Shown here: piece after piece, positions 17,105-25,491 of the stretch | How the letters are laid out: each line of letters opens with the position of its first letter | How positions within the stretch are numbered: the first letter of the stretch is position 1 | Assembly: GCA_049970095.1 (NCBI GenBank) | Contig: JBMFNP010000002.1 | Location: 14,196-78,195 of the forward strand | Length of the DNA: 64,000 bases | Source of the DNA: SKW197 sp049970095 | GTDB taxonomy: Archaea; Thermoplasmatota; Thermoplasmata; Lutacidiplasmatales; SKW197 | Direction of reading: 5' to 3' | Program-made: the position numbers and the translations under genes | The notes under the pieces: generated by a model | Seen by the model: the letters and a program-made list of their open reading frames with translations, nothing else | What the model was told of the DNA's origin: nothing | The model's database searches: none

Positions 17105-18163
17105 TCAGAATGAGAAGTAATTTTCAAGCAAACCCTGGAGTTCCTTGATTTTTTCAGTTAGGATTTTACGGATTTTCTGGTTGGCAGTAACTGTACTTGA
17201 AAGGGTATCAAAGTTCTCATGATATTCCACAGGAGTATTTGCCAGCACATTAACTAACAGGTGTGCCAGCATAGGATTGTTCTGGTTATAACCACCTTCC
17301 TGCAGAATAACAAGTTTCCCCAGCTTCGAAATTTTCTGGACAAGTGTTCTGTAGCCCTTTGCAGTAAGTCTCAGTCCTATGTTAGGTTCCGAAAAATGTG
17401 CATCAAATCCGTTCAGTCCTATGATTAAATCTGGTTTAAACTGATTTATTAACGGAATCACCAGATTTTCAAGCACCATGTTATATTCTTCATCACCACT
17501 GCCTGGTGGCATCTCCATGTTTGCAGTATAGCCCCTCCCCTCGCCATGCCCTATCTGGTATGCAAACCCGTCATGTGGATAGAAATCATGTGGGTCCCTG
17601 TGTATTGAAAATTTGTAAACATACGGACATTCGTAAAAGATGCGCATCGTGCCATTTCCTGCATGGGCATCCCAGTCAAGAACAAATACCCTCTTTATTC
17701 CTTTCTTTTCCATAAGATAGGCGATAGCAATTGCCGCATTGTTGAACAGACAGTATCCCCCGAATTTATCTGCGGATGCATGATGCCCTGGGGGGCGTGT
17801 GAGTGCGTACGCATACTCTGTGTGCCCCAGAAGCACATCCACCGCAGCCCTTATTGCTGCACCTGCTGCAAATTCTGCAGCAACCACGGAACCACTGGTG
17901 ATATAAGTAGAATCTCCCAGGAAAGAATACCCCCTCTCCGCACACTTTTTTATGAACTCAAAATAGTTTTTTTCATGAATCCGCAGGATATCTTCCTCTG
18001 TTGCTGGTGCAAAATCATTTACGATTTTCAGAAATGGCATTTTTTCCGCCCTGTGAGTAATGTATGTGTATATTTTTCTTATTCTTTCAGGGTTTTCAGG
18101 ACTTGCACATGCAGGAAAATGAAGTTCATGCTCGCTTCTGTAGTACAGGTTTACCTTCACCAC
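17105..18163 (-). CDS. Histone-deacetylase-fold zinc hydrolase (AcuC/class II-like)
   Basis: The 352-residue protein has all hallmarks of the arginase/deacetylase fold: the active-site histidines in TRPPGHHASA (127-128), the zinc ligands in LDWDAHAGNGT (Asp165, His167) and NGFDAH (Asp254), and the late EGGYNQ loop. It may remove acyl groups from acetyl-lysine, polyamines or other small amides; substrate cannot be told. Translation starts at GTG (18163 or the next codon, 18160). It lies 34 bases after an aminotransferase in the same orientation and is probably co-transcribed with it. Confidence 0.9.
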   Translation of the reverse strand: MVKVNLYYRSEHELHFPACASPENPERIRKIYTYITHRAEKMPFLKIVNDFAPATEEDILRIHEKNYFEFIKKCAERGYSFLGDSTYITSGSVVAAEFAAGAAIRAAVDVLLGHTEYAYALTRPPGHHASADKFGGYCLFNNAAIAIAYLMEKKGIKRVFVLDWDAHAGNGTMRIFYECPYVYKFSIHRDPHDFYPHDGFAYQIGHGEGRGYTANMEMPPGSGDEEYNMVLENLVIPLINQFKPDLIIGLNGFDAHFSEPNIGLRLTAKGYRTLVQKISKLGKLVILQEGGYNQNNPMLAHLLVNVLANTPVEYHENFDTLSSTVTANQKIRKILTEKIKELQGLLENYFSF

Positions 18164-18197
18164 ATATCAGAAATATCTTCGGAATATATCATACTTT

Positions 18198-19331
18198 TCA
18201 TGTGTGTGAAGCCAATCCATCCATAACCTCTCTTATCTTTGTGATTGCAAGTTTGATATTGTCCATGGAATTTGCATATGAAAAGCGGATGTGTTTTTCT
18301 CCGTTTCTACCGAATGCGGAACCTGGAGTGCAGATCACACCATGCTGCACAAGTTTGGTTGCCAGTTCCATTGAACACCAGTCACCAGAAAACTCTGGAA
18401 ACGCATAGAATGCACCATCTGGCTTCAGGCATCTAAATCCTGGAATTCCATTCAAAGCCCCTACGATATATTCCCTTCGCCTCTTAAATTCTTTAACCAT
18501 TCTTTCAATTTCCTGCCCTCCATTTCTGAGCGCTTCAAGGGCGGCATACTGTGTGGGTGTTGGAGGACATGCAATTAAATGATAGTGGGATTTGAAAATA
18601 GGGGCTAGGAGTTCTGAAGGTACAACCATGAACCCGATTCTCCAGCCAGTCATCGCATATGTTTTTGAAAAGGAATTTATTATGATTGCATTCCTGCATC
18701 TGCCCCAGAAACTCTCATGTTTTCTGTCATAAATTATGTGGTCATACACCTCATCAGATATTATTATCAAATTATGTTTATCCGCAATCTGGGAAATTTC
18801 ATCTACATCTTTTCCAGGGATCACACCGCCAGTAGGATTTGAAGGAGAATTGATTATAATTGCCTTTGTTTTCTTGGTGAGCAAACTTGAGATTTCGTTT
18901 ATATCTGGAATGAAATTATTTTCCTGGCTCAGAGTGTAGGGCACTGGTTTTGCACCACAGATGCGCACATCTGCCTCATAAAGCGGGAAGCCAGGGTCTG
19001 GGATAAGTACTTCGTCTCCTTCGTCAAAAAGTGCGAGGGCTGTTGCAAATAAACCTTCAGTTGCACCTTCTGTTATAATCACATTCTCTTGTTTTGTCGG
19101 AAAAAGAGGAGCATAACATGCAGCAATCTCTGCCCGTAATTCTGGAATACCACCAATCGGCCCATACTTATTGAAACCGCTTTTCACCGCAGTTTGTAAT
19201 GCATTGAGCACACACTCCGGTGGTTGAAAATCTGGTTCTCCAAGCCCCAGATTTATGGAATTTGGGGGTGCACCTTCAAACATCTTTCTTATGCCAGAAA
19301 TTTCTATGTTCAGAAATTTTTTTGAGTTCAT
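18198..19331 (-). CDS. Pyridoxal-phosphate aminotransferase, class I/II (aspartate-aminotransferase-like)
   Basis: The 377 residues show fold-type I aminotransferase features: LGLGEPDFQPPE near the N-terminus, the substrate loop INSPSNPTGG, the ISDEVYDHIIYD strand, and the PLP lysine in INSFSKTYAMTGWRIGF. The C-terminal FRCLKPDGAFYAFPEF block and the arginine in HIRFSYANS bind the substrate carboxylate. The exact amino donor is not predictable; aspartate or an aromatic or branched-chain amino acid is possible. Confidence 0.92.
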   Translation of the reverse strand: MNSKKFLNIEISGIRKMFEGAPPNSINLGLGEPDFQPPECVLNALQTAVKSGFNKYGPIGGIPELRAEIAACYAPLFPTKQENVIITEGATEGLFATALALFDEGDEVLIPDPGFPLYEADVRICGAKPVPYTLSQENNFIPDINEISSLLTKKTKAIIINSPSNPTGGVIPGKDVDEISQIADKHNLIIISDEVYDHIIYDRKHESFWGRCRNAIIINSFSKTYAMTGWRIGFMVVPSELLAPIFKSHYHLIACPPTPTQYAALEALRNGGQEIERMVKEFKRRREYIVGALNGIPGFRCLKPDGAFYAFPEFSGDWCSMELATKLVQHGVICTPGSAFGRNGEKHIRFSYANSMDNIKLAITKIREVMDGLASHT

Positions 19332-19428
19332 GATTGTGGATAATGAAATTGGTTATTTAATCTTTGCATGGAGGGGGTAGCCTTAACTTGGGTTGATGAG
19401 GAACTTACCTCCATCGGAGTGTGGAAAT

Positions 19429-19440
19429 CTTTATATTTTA
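19429..19440 (+). promoter_or_regulatory. TATA box for the Lrp-like sensor gene
   Basis: CTTTATATTTTA precedes the ATG at 19469 by about 30 bases, and CGGTGA provides a ribosome site in the short leader. Confidence 0.45.
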
Positions 19441-19468
19441 GAAGTGTCTATACTCAAACGGTGAGCAA

Positions 19469-19702
19469 ATGGCAATCGGATTCGTATTAATAAGTACGGC
19501 ACCGGCAAAAGAACACGATGTGTACAACGAGCTACTGAAAGTGAAAGAGATCGTGGAACTGCACCCCCTGTTCGGGGAGTATGACCTCATAGCGAAAGTA
19601 GAGGCAGAGGACTTCAATGTGCTGGGACAGGTTGTGGTTGATAAAATCCGCTCGATCCCTGGTGTAATTGACACAAAGACCCTTACAGGAATAAAGTTCT
19701 GA
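19469..19702 (+). CDS. Stand-alone Lrp/AsnC ligand-binding (RAM) domain protein
   Basis: The 77-residue protein is only the C-terminal sensor half of an Lrp/AsnC regulator: FVLISTAPAKEHDVYNELLKV, then LFGEYDLIAKVEAEDF and the end IRSIPGVIDTKTLTGI match the beta-alpha-beta-beta-alpha-beta RAM fold. There is no DNA-binding helix-turn-helix. Such proteins form oligomers that bind amino acids and may modulate full-length Lrp proteins by mixed assembly. The start has its own TATA box and ribosome site, so it is not a truncated gene. Confidence 0.88.
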   Translation: MAIGFVLISTAPAKEHDVYNELLKVKEIVELHPLFGEYDLIAKVEAEDFNVLGQVVVDKIRSIPGVIDTKTLTGIKF

Positions 19703-19718
19703 GGACGCTGGTGAAACA

Positions 19719-20012
19719 ATGATTATGGGTTGGCTGGAATATCTGACAATCTTTTTACTGACAATGGGGCTGATAATGCTCCTTGCAGGGATATTCACAG
19801 CCTATTTTGGAACAGGCAGAAGCAGGGTAATTGGTGTGATTCTTCTAGTGCTGGGAATTGTAGTTGGAATTGCAGGTGCACTCTACTACTATCGCACAAA
19901 TCCCGGGCACCTGCTCGAACTTATCAAGGAGGCACTTTTACTCCTGCTCTCTGCAATTGGGGGTGCAGTGGTCGCAATCGTGGTGTTTCTTGCGGCTATA
20001 ATGAAGGCGTAA
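19719..20012 (+). CDS. Small three-helix membrane protein, function unknown
   Basis: The 97-residue protein has hydrophobic helices at about 5-28, 37-56 and 68-94 with a short polar loop after the second (YYYRTNPGH). I recognise no family. It starts 16 bases after the RAM-domain gene with a GGTGA ribosome site and is likely co-transcribed with it. Confidence 0.65.
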   Translation: MIMGWLEYLTIFLLTMGLIMLLAGIFTAYFGTGRSRVIGVILLVLGIVVGIAGALYYYRTNPGHLLELIKEALLLLLSAIGGAVVAIVVFLAAIMKA

Positions 20013-20104
20013 ATAAAACTCCCAGCAAATCTTTTTTGTTCAATTTTTCATATTTTGGTTATGAGAAGTTCATGCATTTTGGGTGAATGGTAAAAGGTGA
20101 TGGT

Positions 20105-20578
20105 ATGGTAGATGTATGCATTATTGCGGGAAGTATTTCAGATGCAGAAGTTATAAAAAAATCAGTTTCAATCTTAAAAGATTTCGGGATTTCCTATGAG
20201 GTGCATATTGCCTCAGCACACAAATCCCCTGAGTTTGTGGATGAGATTGTTAATAACTCAGATGCAAAGGTTTTTATAGCAATTGCAGGACTTTCTGCTG
20301 CACTTCCCGGGGTTGTCGCCTCAAAAACTACAAAGCCAGTTATTGGGGTCCCCTGCAGTGGAAAAATCTCTCTTGATGCTATTCTCTCAATTGTCCAGAT
20401 GCCATCAGGCGTGCCAGTGGGTTGCGTGTCACTGGATGGCGGGGCAAATGCAGCACTTCTCGCAGCCAGAATTCTTTCAATAAGTGATGGAAAAATCAAA
20501 AACCGATTAATTGCATATCAGAAAAAACTGGTTGAGGAAATAAAAGCAGATGATAAAAAAATTGAAAAGGAACTCTAA
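20105..20578 (+). CDS. purE: N5-carboxyaminoimidazole ribonucleotide mutase / AIR carboxylase PurE
   Basis: PurE makes carboxyaminoimidazole ribonucleotide in purine synthesis. The 157 residues show the family signatures AGSISDAEV (usually GSxSD), IASAHKSPEFV, FIAIAGLSAALPGVVAS and GVPVGCVSLDGGANAALLAARIL. There is no purK next to it, so it could be a CO2-using class II enzyme or have an unlinked partner. I start at the ATG at 20105, preceded by AAAGGTGAT; an ATG at 20087 is possible. The stop overlaps the convergent gene by 4 bases. Confidence 0.9.
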   Translation: MVDVCIIAGSISDAEVIKKSVSILKDFGISYEVHIASAHKSPEFVDEIVNNSDAKVFIAIAGLSAALPGVVASKTTKPVIGVPCSGKISLDAILSIVQMPSGVPVGCVSLDGGANAALLAARILSISDGKIKNRLIAYQKKLVEEIKADDKKIEKEL

Positions 20579-20865
20579 ATCATAGATTCTATGTCTACAG
20601 ATCTCTCAACGGGTTTAAGAGGTTCAGTGGTTAGTGTATATCTTACATTTGTGCCTCTTAGCGCCCTGTGCAATCTCTCGGTAATTTCCAGAAATTCCCC
20701 ATCGTTGTGATAATCAATCATAAAATCGTGATGCCCCTGAACTATCTGGAAACCCAGACTCGTCATTATCCTGATAATCTCCGCTGGTGATGCTCCTTCA
20801 CTTGAGAATTCGAAGCGGACATATGTCCTTCGTGTTTCCGTGCCCTTAACATATATTTTGATCAT
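20575..20865 (-). CDS. Small conserved-looking protein of unknown function
   Basis: A 96-residue soluble protein starting MIKIYVKGTETRRTYVRFEF with alternating strands and helices (SPAEIIRIMTSLGFQIV; GEFLEITERLHRALRG), suggesting a ferredoxin-like alpha/beta fold. I do not recognise the family. The start at 20865 agrees with a TATA-like TGTATATACT at 20881-20890; an upstream in-frame start would lie before that box. It overlaps the end of purE by 4 bases, tail to tail. Confidence 0.65.
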   Translation of the reverse strand: MIKIYVKGTETRRTYVRFEFSSEGASPAEIIRIMTSLGFQIVQGHHDFMIDYHNDGEFLEITERLHRALRGTNVRYTLTTEPLKPVERSVDIESMI

Positions 20866-20982
20866 AGTCCTCACTTGTGTTGTATATACTAGTAGGGATA
20901 TATTAATATAACGGTGTGCGGAGGGTGCGGGGCAGTGGTGCATTGTAAAGGCTTGTAAAATCTCTCAATTCATTTTCAAAAC

Positions 20983-20993
20983 ATTTATATAAC
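20983..20993 (+). promoter_or_regulatory. TATA box for the zinc-ribbon/TPR protein gene
   Basis: ATTTATATAAC is 25-33 bases before the ATG at 21017, so the mRNA should have almost no leader. Confidence 0.5.
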
Positions 20994-21016
20994 ATTACAA
21001 AGATATAGCAGTTAGA

Positions 21017-23407
21017 ATGGCGAGAACAATCCTATGTCCAAAATGTAATACAAAAAATGATGAAAAAGCAATAAAATGCAGGAAATGCGGGGAGGAATTT
21101 ATACCCAAAACACTGGAATTTCTATTAAATGTACCTGGTGTAAGCACTTTTGTTGTGCAGAATTTACTGACTGCGGGATTTAAAACAGTTAGTGACCTGA
21201 AAAATGCAAGTGCCAGGGAACTGACAAAAGTTAGCGGTATCTCAAAACTTACCGCACAGAAAATCAAAGAGCAGATTCTGAAAATGGAACTTTCAGAAAA
21301 AGAGAGAAAAGAAGAGGAGCCAAAGGTTTCTCTTTATATTTGTTCAAATTGTGGTGCCCTGCTTTCCAGTAATGCTAGAACATGTCCACAGTGCGGTGCT
21401 CTTGTTGAACAGAATGAAGCGTCTGAAGTACCAGTTGAGAGAAAACCAGCACCAGAGGAGGAAAAAATTATTCAGGAAATGGAAAAACCAAAAGTAGAGC
21501 TTTATCTGTGTTCAAATTGCGGTGCTTTTGTTTCCAGTGATGCAGCAAGATGCCCCACCTGCGGTGCAATAATGGATGTGGGAGAGCAGGAGCATACCAT
21601 GGAAACTCCTGGTAAACCTGAAAAATCAGTGGAAATTGTGGCACATCCAATTGAAGACGGTGCAATAATTGGCATCTGCAGTGCATGCGGTGCTTTTTTG
21701 TCCAAGAATGCACAGGTGTGTCCTGTGTGCGGTGCAGAGACAAAAGAAAAAATAGAAGTTGCCATAACCTCTACAGCCGAACCACAATCAAGCCAGAAAA
21801 TAGAAACCCCGATAAATGTAGATTTTGCAATTTCCACACTAGAAACCGAGACAAAAATATTCCTGTGTGAAGTATGTGGTGCTTTTGTTTCGGAGGGCGC
21901 AGAGGTATGTCCCATTTGTAATTCTCCTACAACCCAGATGAAAAAGGAAATAATAAAAGTGGGTGGGGAAGAAAAAAATGCAAGTGAGGAAGTAATTAGT
22001 TTGCTTGAAAAAGAAATCATGTCTGCTGCAATGGAAGGGGGTGAGGGGGAACCTAAACCGAGGGAAGCTGTGATGGAGGTGCGTGAAGGAAAGGTTGAGG
22101 ACACACCATCCCCCCAGGAAATTCTAGATTTTTCATTTGTTGAGGATGAATTGAGCAGGGAATTGCCATTACTGGCTGAACATATTGAAGAAGATAAAAA
22201 AACAGGGAATGAGGAACCTTGTATTGATGATGTTGTAAAAATGGAGCATCTGAGTGATGTGCAGTTAGCAGTGAGTGCTGAACTCGGGGATATACTGGTA
22301 GAGGATGTTGTGAAAAAGGAATTTACTGATGAGGAAGAGGATGTGGAAAAAGAGAGAGTGGAGCATCATTCCGACCCAATTGGAGAGGTTGAGAGTGAGT
22401 TGTGGGAGTATATGTTTGCTGTGGATGAAGAGGATGTGGAGGAGCAAGCGCATGTGGAAGAGGAAAAAGGGATACTTATCTGTCCAATATGCGGATACAA
22501 AAATTCCTCAAATGCAAAAACTTGTGAAATCTGTGGCTCTTTGATACTACCAGATGAAATGGAATCAGAAGGTGCACCAAAAAAGGTGAAAAAAATTCTG
22601 GTGGTGGAACCATCCACACAAGAATCAGGGGGAAAGTTTACAGAGGTAAAGTTTAAAAATGCGAAAGAACCAAAAACCGCAGCAAAACCCCAGACAGCAT
22701 CAGGCACTGCGGTTGCTACCCTAACCAGAATCAAACCTGAGGTGCCAAAACCCGAGGAGAAAACCATCCTTGAGAAATATACCTACTTTATTCTTGTGCT
22801 TACCCTCGTAACAACTGGTATTGTGGTGGAATTGCTTTTCGGTTTTACAATGCTTGCAGTTGGGATCCTTGCGCTTGCATTTCTGTGCACTGGTGCGATT
22901 TTTACGCTTATAATCAAATGGCAGCATAAACAAAAAGTCCTTCAAACCAGAATTCATGTTTCTCCAAAACAAGGGTCTTCAAAGCCAACCGAAATTGCAA
23001 TGTTTAACATGGGTTCCACATACCTGGCAACCGGGCGATATGAAGATGCAGTCAGGGCTTTCGAATCCGTGGTTGCTATGAACCCTGGGAATGAAATTGC
23101 ATGGAACAATCTTGGGAGTGCGCTTTCAAAGCTTGAGCGGCACGAAGAGGCACTAAAATGCTATGAAAAGGCACTGGGCATAAATCCGAAATTTGAGATT
23201 GCATGGAACAACAAGGGAAATGCACTTGCGAGATTAGGCAGATTTGAAGAGGCAATCCAGTCATATGACCGTGCCATAGAAATAAAGAGGGATTACCACG
23301 ATGCCTGGGTGAATAAAGGGTATGTGCTTGTAAAAATAGGGAAATATAATGAAGCAATTGAGTGTGCGAATACTGCAAATAAATTGCTTGGAGGAAATTA
23401 TGCCTGA
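21017..23407 (+). CDS. Multi-zinc-ribbon, helix-hairpin-helix, TPR membrane protein
   Basis: A 796-residue mosaic. Residues 1-30 are a zinc ribbon (CPKC, CRKC). Residues 33-92 resemble the RadA/Rad51 N-terminal helix-hairpin-helix domain (NVPGVSTFVVQNLLTAGF, then KVSGISKLTAQKI). Four near-identical zinc ribbons of the form CSNCGAxxSxxAxxCPxCGA start near residues 107, 162, 218 and 281, and a sixth (CPICGYKNSS) near 486; acidic linkers separate them. Two transmembrane helices lie at about 590-635, then three to four TPR repeats run to the end. It may scaffold nucleic acid or protein complexes at the membrane; the role is unknown. Confidence 0.85.
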   Translation: MARTILCPKCNTKNDEKAIKCRKCGEEFIPKTLEFLLNVPGVSTFVVQNLLTAGFKTVSDLKNASARELTKVSGISKLTAQKIKEQILKMELSEKERKEEEPKVSLYICSNCGALLSSNARTCPQCGALVEQNEASEVPVERKPAPEEEKIIQEMEKPKVELYLCSNCGAFVSSDAARCPTCGAIMDVGEQEHTMETPGKPEKSVEIVAHPIEDGAIIGICSACGAFLSKNAQVCPVCGAETKEKIEVAITSTAEPQSSQKIETPINVDFAISTLETETKIFLCEVCGAFVSEGAEVCPICNSPTTQMKKEIIKVGGEEKNASEEVISLLEKEIMSAAMEGGEGEPKPREAVMEVREGKVEDTPSPQEILDFSFVEDELSRELPLLAEHIEEDKKTGNEEPCIDDVVKMEHLSDVQLAVSAELGDILVEDVVKKEFTDEEEDVEKERVEHHSDPIGEVESELWEYMFAVDEEDVEEQAHVEEEKGILICPICGYKNSSNAKTCEICGSLILPDEMESEGAPKKVKKILVVEPSTQESGGKFTEVKFKNAKEPKTAAKPQTASGTAVATLTRIKPEVPKPEEKTILEKYTYFILVLTLVTTGIVVELLFGFTMLAVGILALAFLCTGAIFTLIIKWQHKQKVLQTRIHVSPKQGSSKPTEIAMFNMGSTYLATGRYEDAVRAFESVVAMNPGNEIAWNNLGSALSKLERHEEALKCYEKALGINPKFEIAWNNKGNALARLGRFEEAIQSYDRAIEIKRDYHDAWVNKGYVLVKIGKYNEAIECANTANKLLGGNYA

Positions 23408-23798
23408 GCATCTGACAGAAGATGAAAGAGAAGCAATTCTATATGAGATTCGGAGATCCTTTGCAATTCTCAATGCTGAGATTCCTGAGAAGATAGAACT
23501 TCGGGGTTTCAAAGAAGTGCCTCTAAAAGAAATTGTTCTGGAGATAAGGGGAGGACAGATTAAACGCAGAGAGTACATTGCTGCCTTAATGGAGAGCATA
23601 AATGAAAAAATAAAAACACTGGAAGAGATGTTGTATGATGACATCTCCATAGAGGAGGCACTGGCACTGAAGGATGTGATTTTGGGGTTGAAAAGGGCGA
23701 GAGCAGAACTTGAAAGTGAACTTAATGGAAATGCAAACAAGGAACTGGAAGATGCAAAAAGGTTCTATGGTTTGATAAAAACATTGAGGGAAGAATGA
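23400..23798 (+). CDS. Small charged protein, DUF5788-like
   Basis: The 132-residue protein starts at an ATG preceded by TTGGAGG and overlaps the end of the TPR gene by 8 bases. It is helical and highly charged. The stretch ILNAEIPEKIELRGFKEVPLKE recalls an archaeal family of unknown function (DUF5788) in which a short IPEEVELRG strand pair is flanked by helices; I assign this only by memory of the pattern. Its coupling to the zinc-ribbon/TPR gene and to a VanZ-like gene suggests one transcript. Confidence 0.65.
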   Translation: MPEHLTEDEREAILYEIRRSFAILNAEIPEKIELRGFKEVPLKEIVLEIRGGQIKRREYIAALMESINEKIKTLEEMLYDDISIEEALALKDVILGLKRARAELESELNGNANKELEDAKRFYGLIKTLREE

Positions 23799-24301
23799 TG
23801 AGATCCACATGGAAGCATGCATCAGTTATCACAATCTGGGTTGCAATTGCAGTATATGCGGGGTTTATATTTCAGTTATCCTCTGCTCCAATCCAAGCAC
23901 AGCCCCCACCTATTCAAGCCACATATCAGGCGATAAATGAAACCGTGAGGAATACAGTGATTTTGCCCACAGGACAGCCACCAAGATATACCCCAGATTA
24001 CCTCCACCTCTTTCTCTACATTGTTTTTGGTATGCTTCTATATTTCGGTTTTATTGTACTCGGGGCAAAAGCCAGACATTTTGCGATTAATCTTGCATGG
24101 CTTTCAGGCACATTCTATGCCCTTACAGACGAGTATCACCAGAGTTTTGTCCCAGGAAGGACCTCGGACTGGAAGGATGCAGTTGCAGACGCAACAGGTG
24201 TTCTTGTTGGCATTTTCCTTGCGATTCTTTTCATCAATCTGGCTTTAAAAGTCAGAAAGAGGTTGGGATCCCCATGGGACGCATATCTGGGAGAAGTCTG
24301 A
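23795..24301 (+). CDS. VanZ-like family membrane protein
   Basis: The 168-residue protein has four transmembrane helices and the family signature in FYALTDEYHQSFVPGRTSDWKDAVADATG, split here as DEYHQSFVPGR and SDWKDAVADATGVLVG. VanZ-like proteins are widespread; the name comes from low-level teicoplanin resistance in bacteria but the archaeal role is not known and peptidoglycan is absent. A periplasmic proline-rich loop (about 30-60) separates helices 1 and 2. The start overlaps the upstream gene (ATGATG). Confidence 0.88.
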   Translation: MMRSTWKHASVITIWVAIAVYAGFIFQLSSAPIQAQPPPIQATYQAINETVRNTVILPTGQPPRYTPDYLHLFLYIVFGMLLYFGFIVLGAKARHFAINLAWLSGTFYALTDEYHQSFVPGRTSDWKDAVADATGVLVGIFLAILFINLALKVRKRLGSPWDAYLGEV

Positions 24302-24344
24302 AGACGAATTCTGATTTTTGAAACACGAATGTTCCTTTGATAAC

Positions 24345-24357
24345 AATTAAATATTTT
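24345..24357 (+). promoter_or_regulatory. TATA box for the regulator-pelota operon
   Basis: AATTAAATATTTT is centred 25 bases before the ATG at 24376, supporting that ATG as a leaderless start instead of the in-frame ATT/ATG upstream. Confidence 0.45.
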
Positions 24358-24375
24358 GTTTCCATATACACAATC

Positions 24376-25491
24376 ATGCCTGCATCCCGTTTCACACAGA
24401 AAGAAATGAGGGCGGTTGAATGTTTGTTACGCAAACCAGATATTGATGATCTTCACCTTTCAGAATATCTGGGAATTCAGGTGGAGGATGCAAGAAAATT
24501 GAGAGAAAAGTTGTTCTCAAGATTACTGAGATATGTGATTGTGCCGAACTATTCCGCACTTGGATATGAATTGATATTTGTGGTATATGGTTCAACATTG
24601 AGCGCAAGGAGATTGCCACCTGTCACAGGAGAGCCAGAATACATAAAATGTTACACACATTTTTATCTTTCAGACGATTGTTTTCTTGGAATTGGGTTTG
24701 CCAGAAATTACGGAATGTTAGTCAAACATTATGAAAAATTCTGTGGTGATATAGGTGTCTCCAGAGATGATGCAAAACTTCTGATTTTTCCTTCTGAACT
24801 TGTAACCTTTTTTAGATTTTTTGATTACAGTCAGGTGCTGGTGCAGGCTTCTCCTGGAGAGGCAAAATTCACACATTCCTTTACGCTTGGAAACTGGCTG
24901 GAGGCATGGAAGTGGAAAGAGGAAGGAGAAAAACTTGATGAGATTGAACAAAAAATTCTTTATGCAATTTTGCATCAACCCGCAATAAAATCAGAAAAAC
25001 TTTGGAAGTTTGTAGGTGTGAATGAGAAAGTGGGGGAGAGAAAATTGATGCGTCTCAGAAAATCTGGGATGTATTTTCCAAGCGTGGTTCCTGACCTCAA
25101 AAACTTTGGTTATTCAGGGTTTTTGTTTTACCACCTGCAGAAAGCAAATGGACTTTTTCCGCTGAAGAATATAATTGAACAGATTGTCTGGAAGATACCA
25201 GTATATTTTGCAATCTGTGATGAAAAAAATGCATTTCTATTGAGTGCCTACAGAGAAGCGGATGATGTGGTTGAGAGGGATGTAATTCTCTCAGAGGTGT
25301 TTCAGCAGGAAGGCATCTCGATGACCAGAATAGATTCAGGGTATTTTTCCTATGATGATCTCCTACTAAGGTATGAAAATGGATATTCAGGTCTTCTGAA
25401 TTTAAATACAATTTCTGGTGATATGCGTGAAAATATTAAACAGAAACAAAAAAGAGGGCAGTATAAAACTGATAGCGGAAACAGAAGATGA
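24376..25491 (+). CDS. Two-headed winged-helix regulator, paralogue of 41569-42633
   Basis: The 371-residue protein is built as a duplicated unit: a winged-helix segment at about 5-50 (FTQKEMRAVECLLRK, HLSEYLGIQ), a sensor-like alpha/beta region to about 170 that ends in LLIFPSELVTFFRFFDYSQV, then a second winged helix near 195-240 (IEQKILYAILHQPAI) and a second sensor. The layout and the FPxE...FRxFDYS motif are shared with the gene at 41569. The family resembles distant Lrp-type regulators. The target is unknown. The 3' end overlaps the pelota gene by 65 bases. Confidence 0.7.
   Translation: MPASRFTQKEMRAVECLLRKPDIDDLHLSEYLGIQVEDARKLREKLFSRLLRYVIVPNYSALGYELIFVVYGSTLSARRLPPVTGEPEYIKCYTHFYLSDDCFLGIGFARNYGMLVKHYEKFCGDIGVSRDDAKLLIFPSELVTFFRFFDYSQVLVQASPGEAKFTHSFTLGNWLEAWKWKEEGEKLDEIEQKILYAILHQPAIKSEKLWKFVGVNEKVGERKLMRLRKSGMYFPSVVPDLKNFGYSGFLFYHLQKANGLFPLKNIIEQIVWKIPVYFAICDEKNAFLLSAYREADDVVERDVILSEVFQQEGISMTRIDSGYFSYDDLLLRYENGYSGLLNLNTISGDMRENIKQKQKRGQYKTDSGNRR

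Noticed and set aside
21330..22560. Repeated CSNCGA-type DNA segments as a possible CRISPR or tandem repeat array
   Set aside because: They are in frame and encode zinc ribbons separated by unequal coding linkers.
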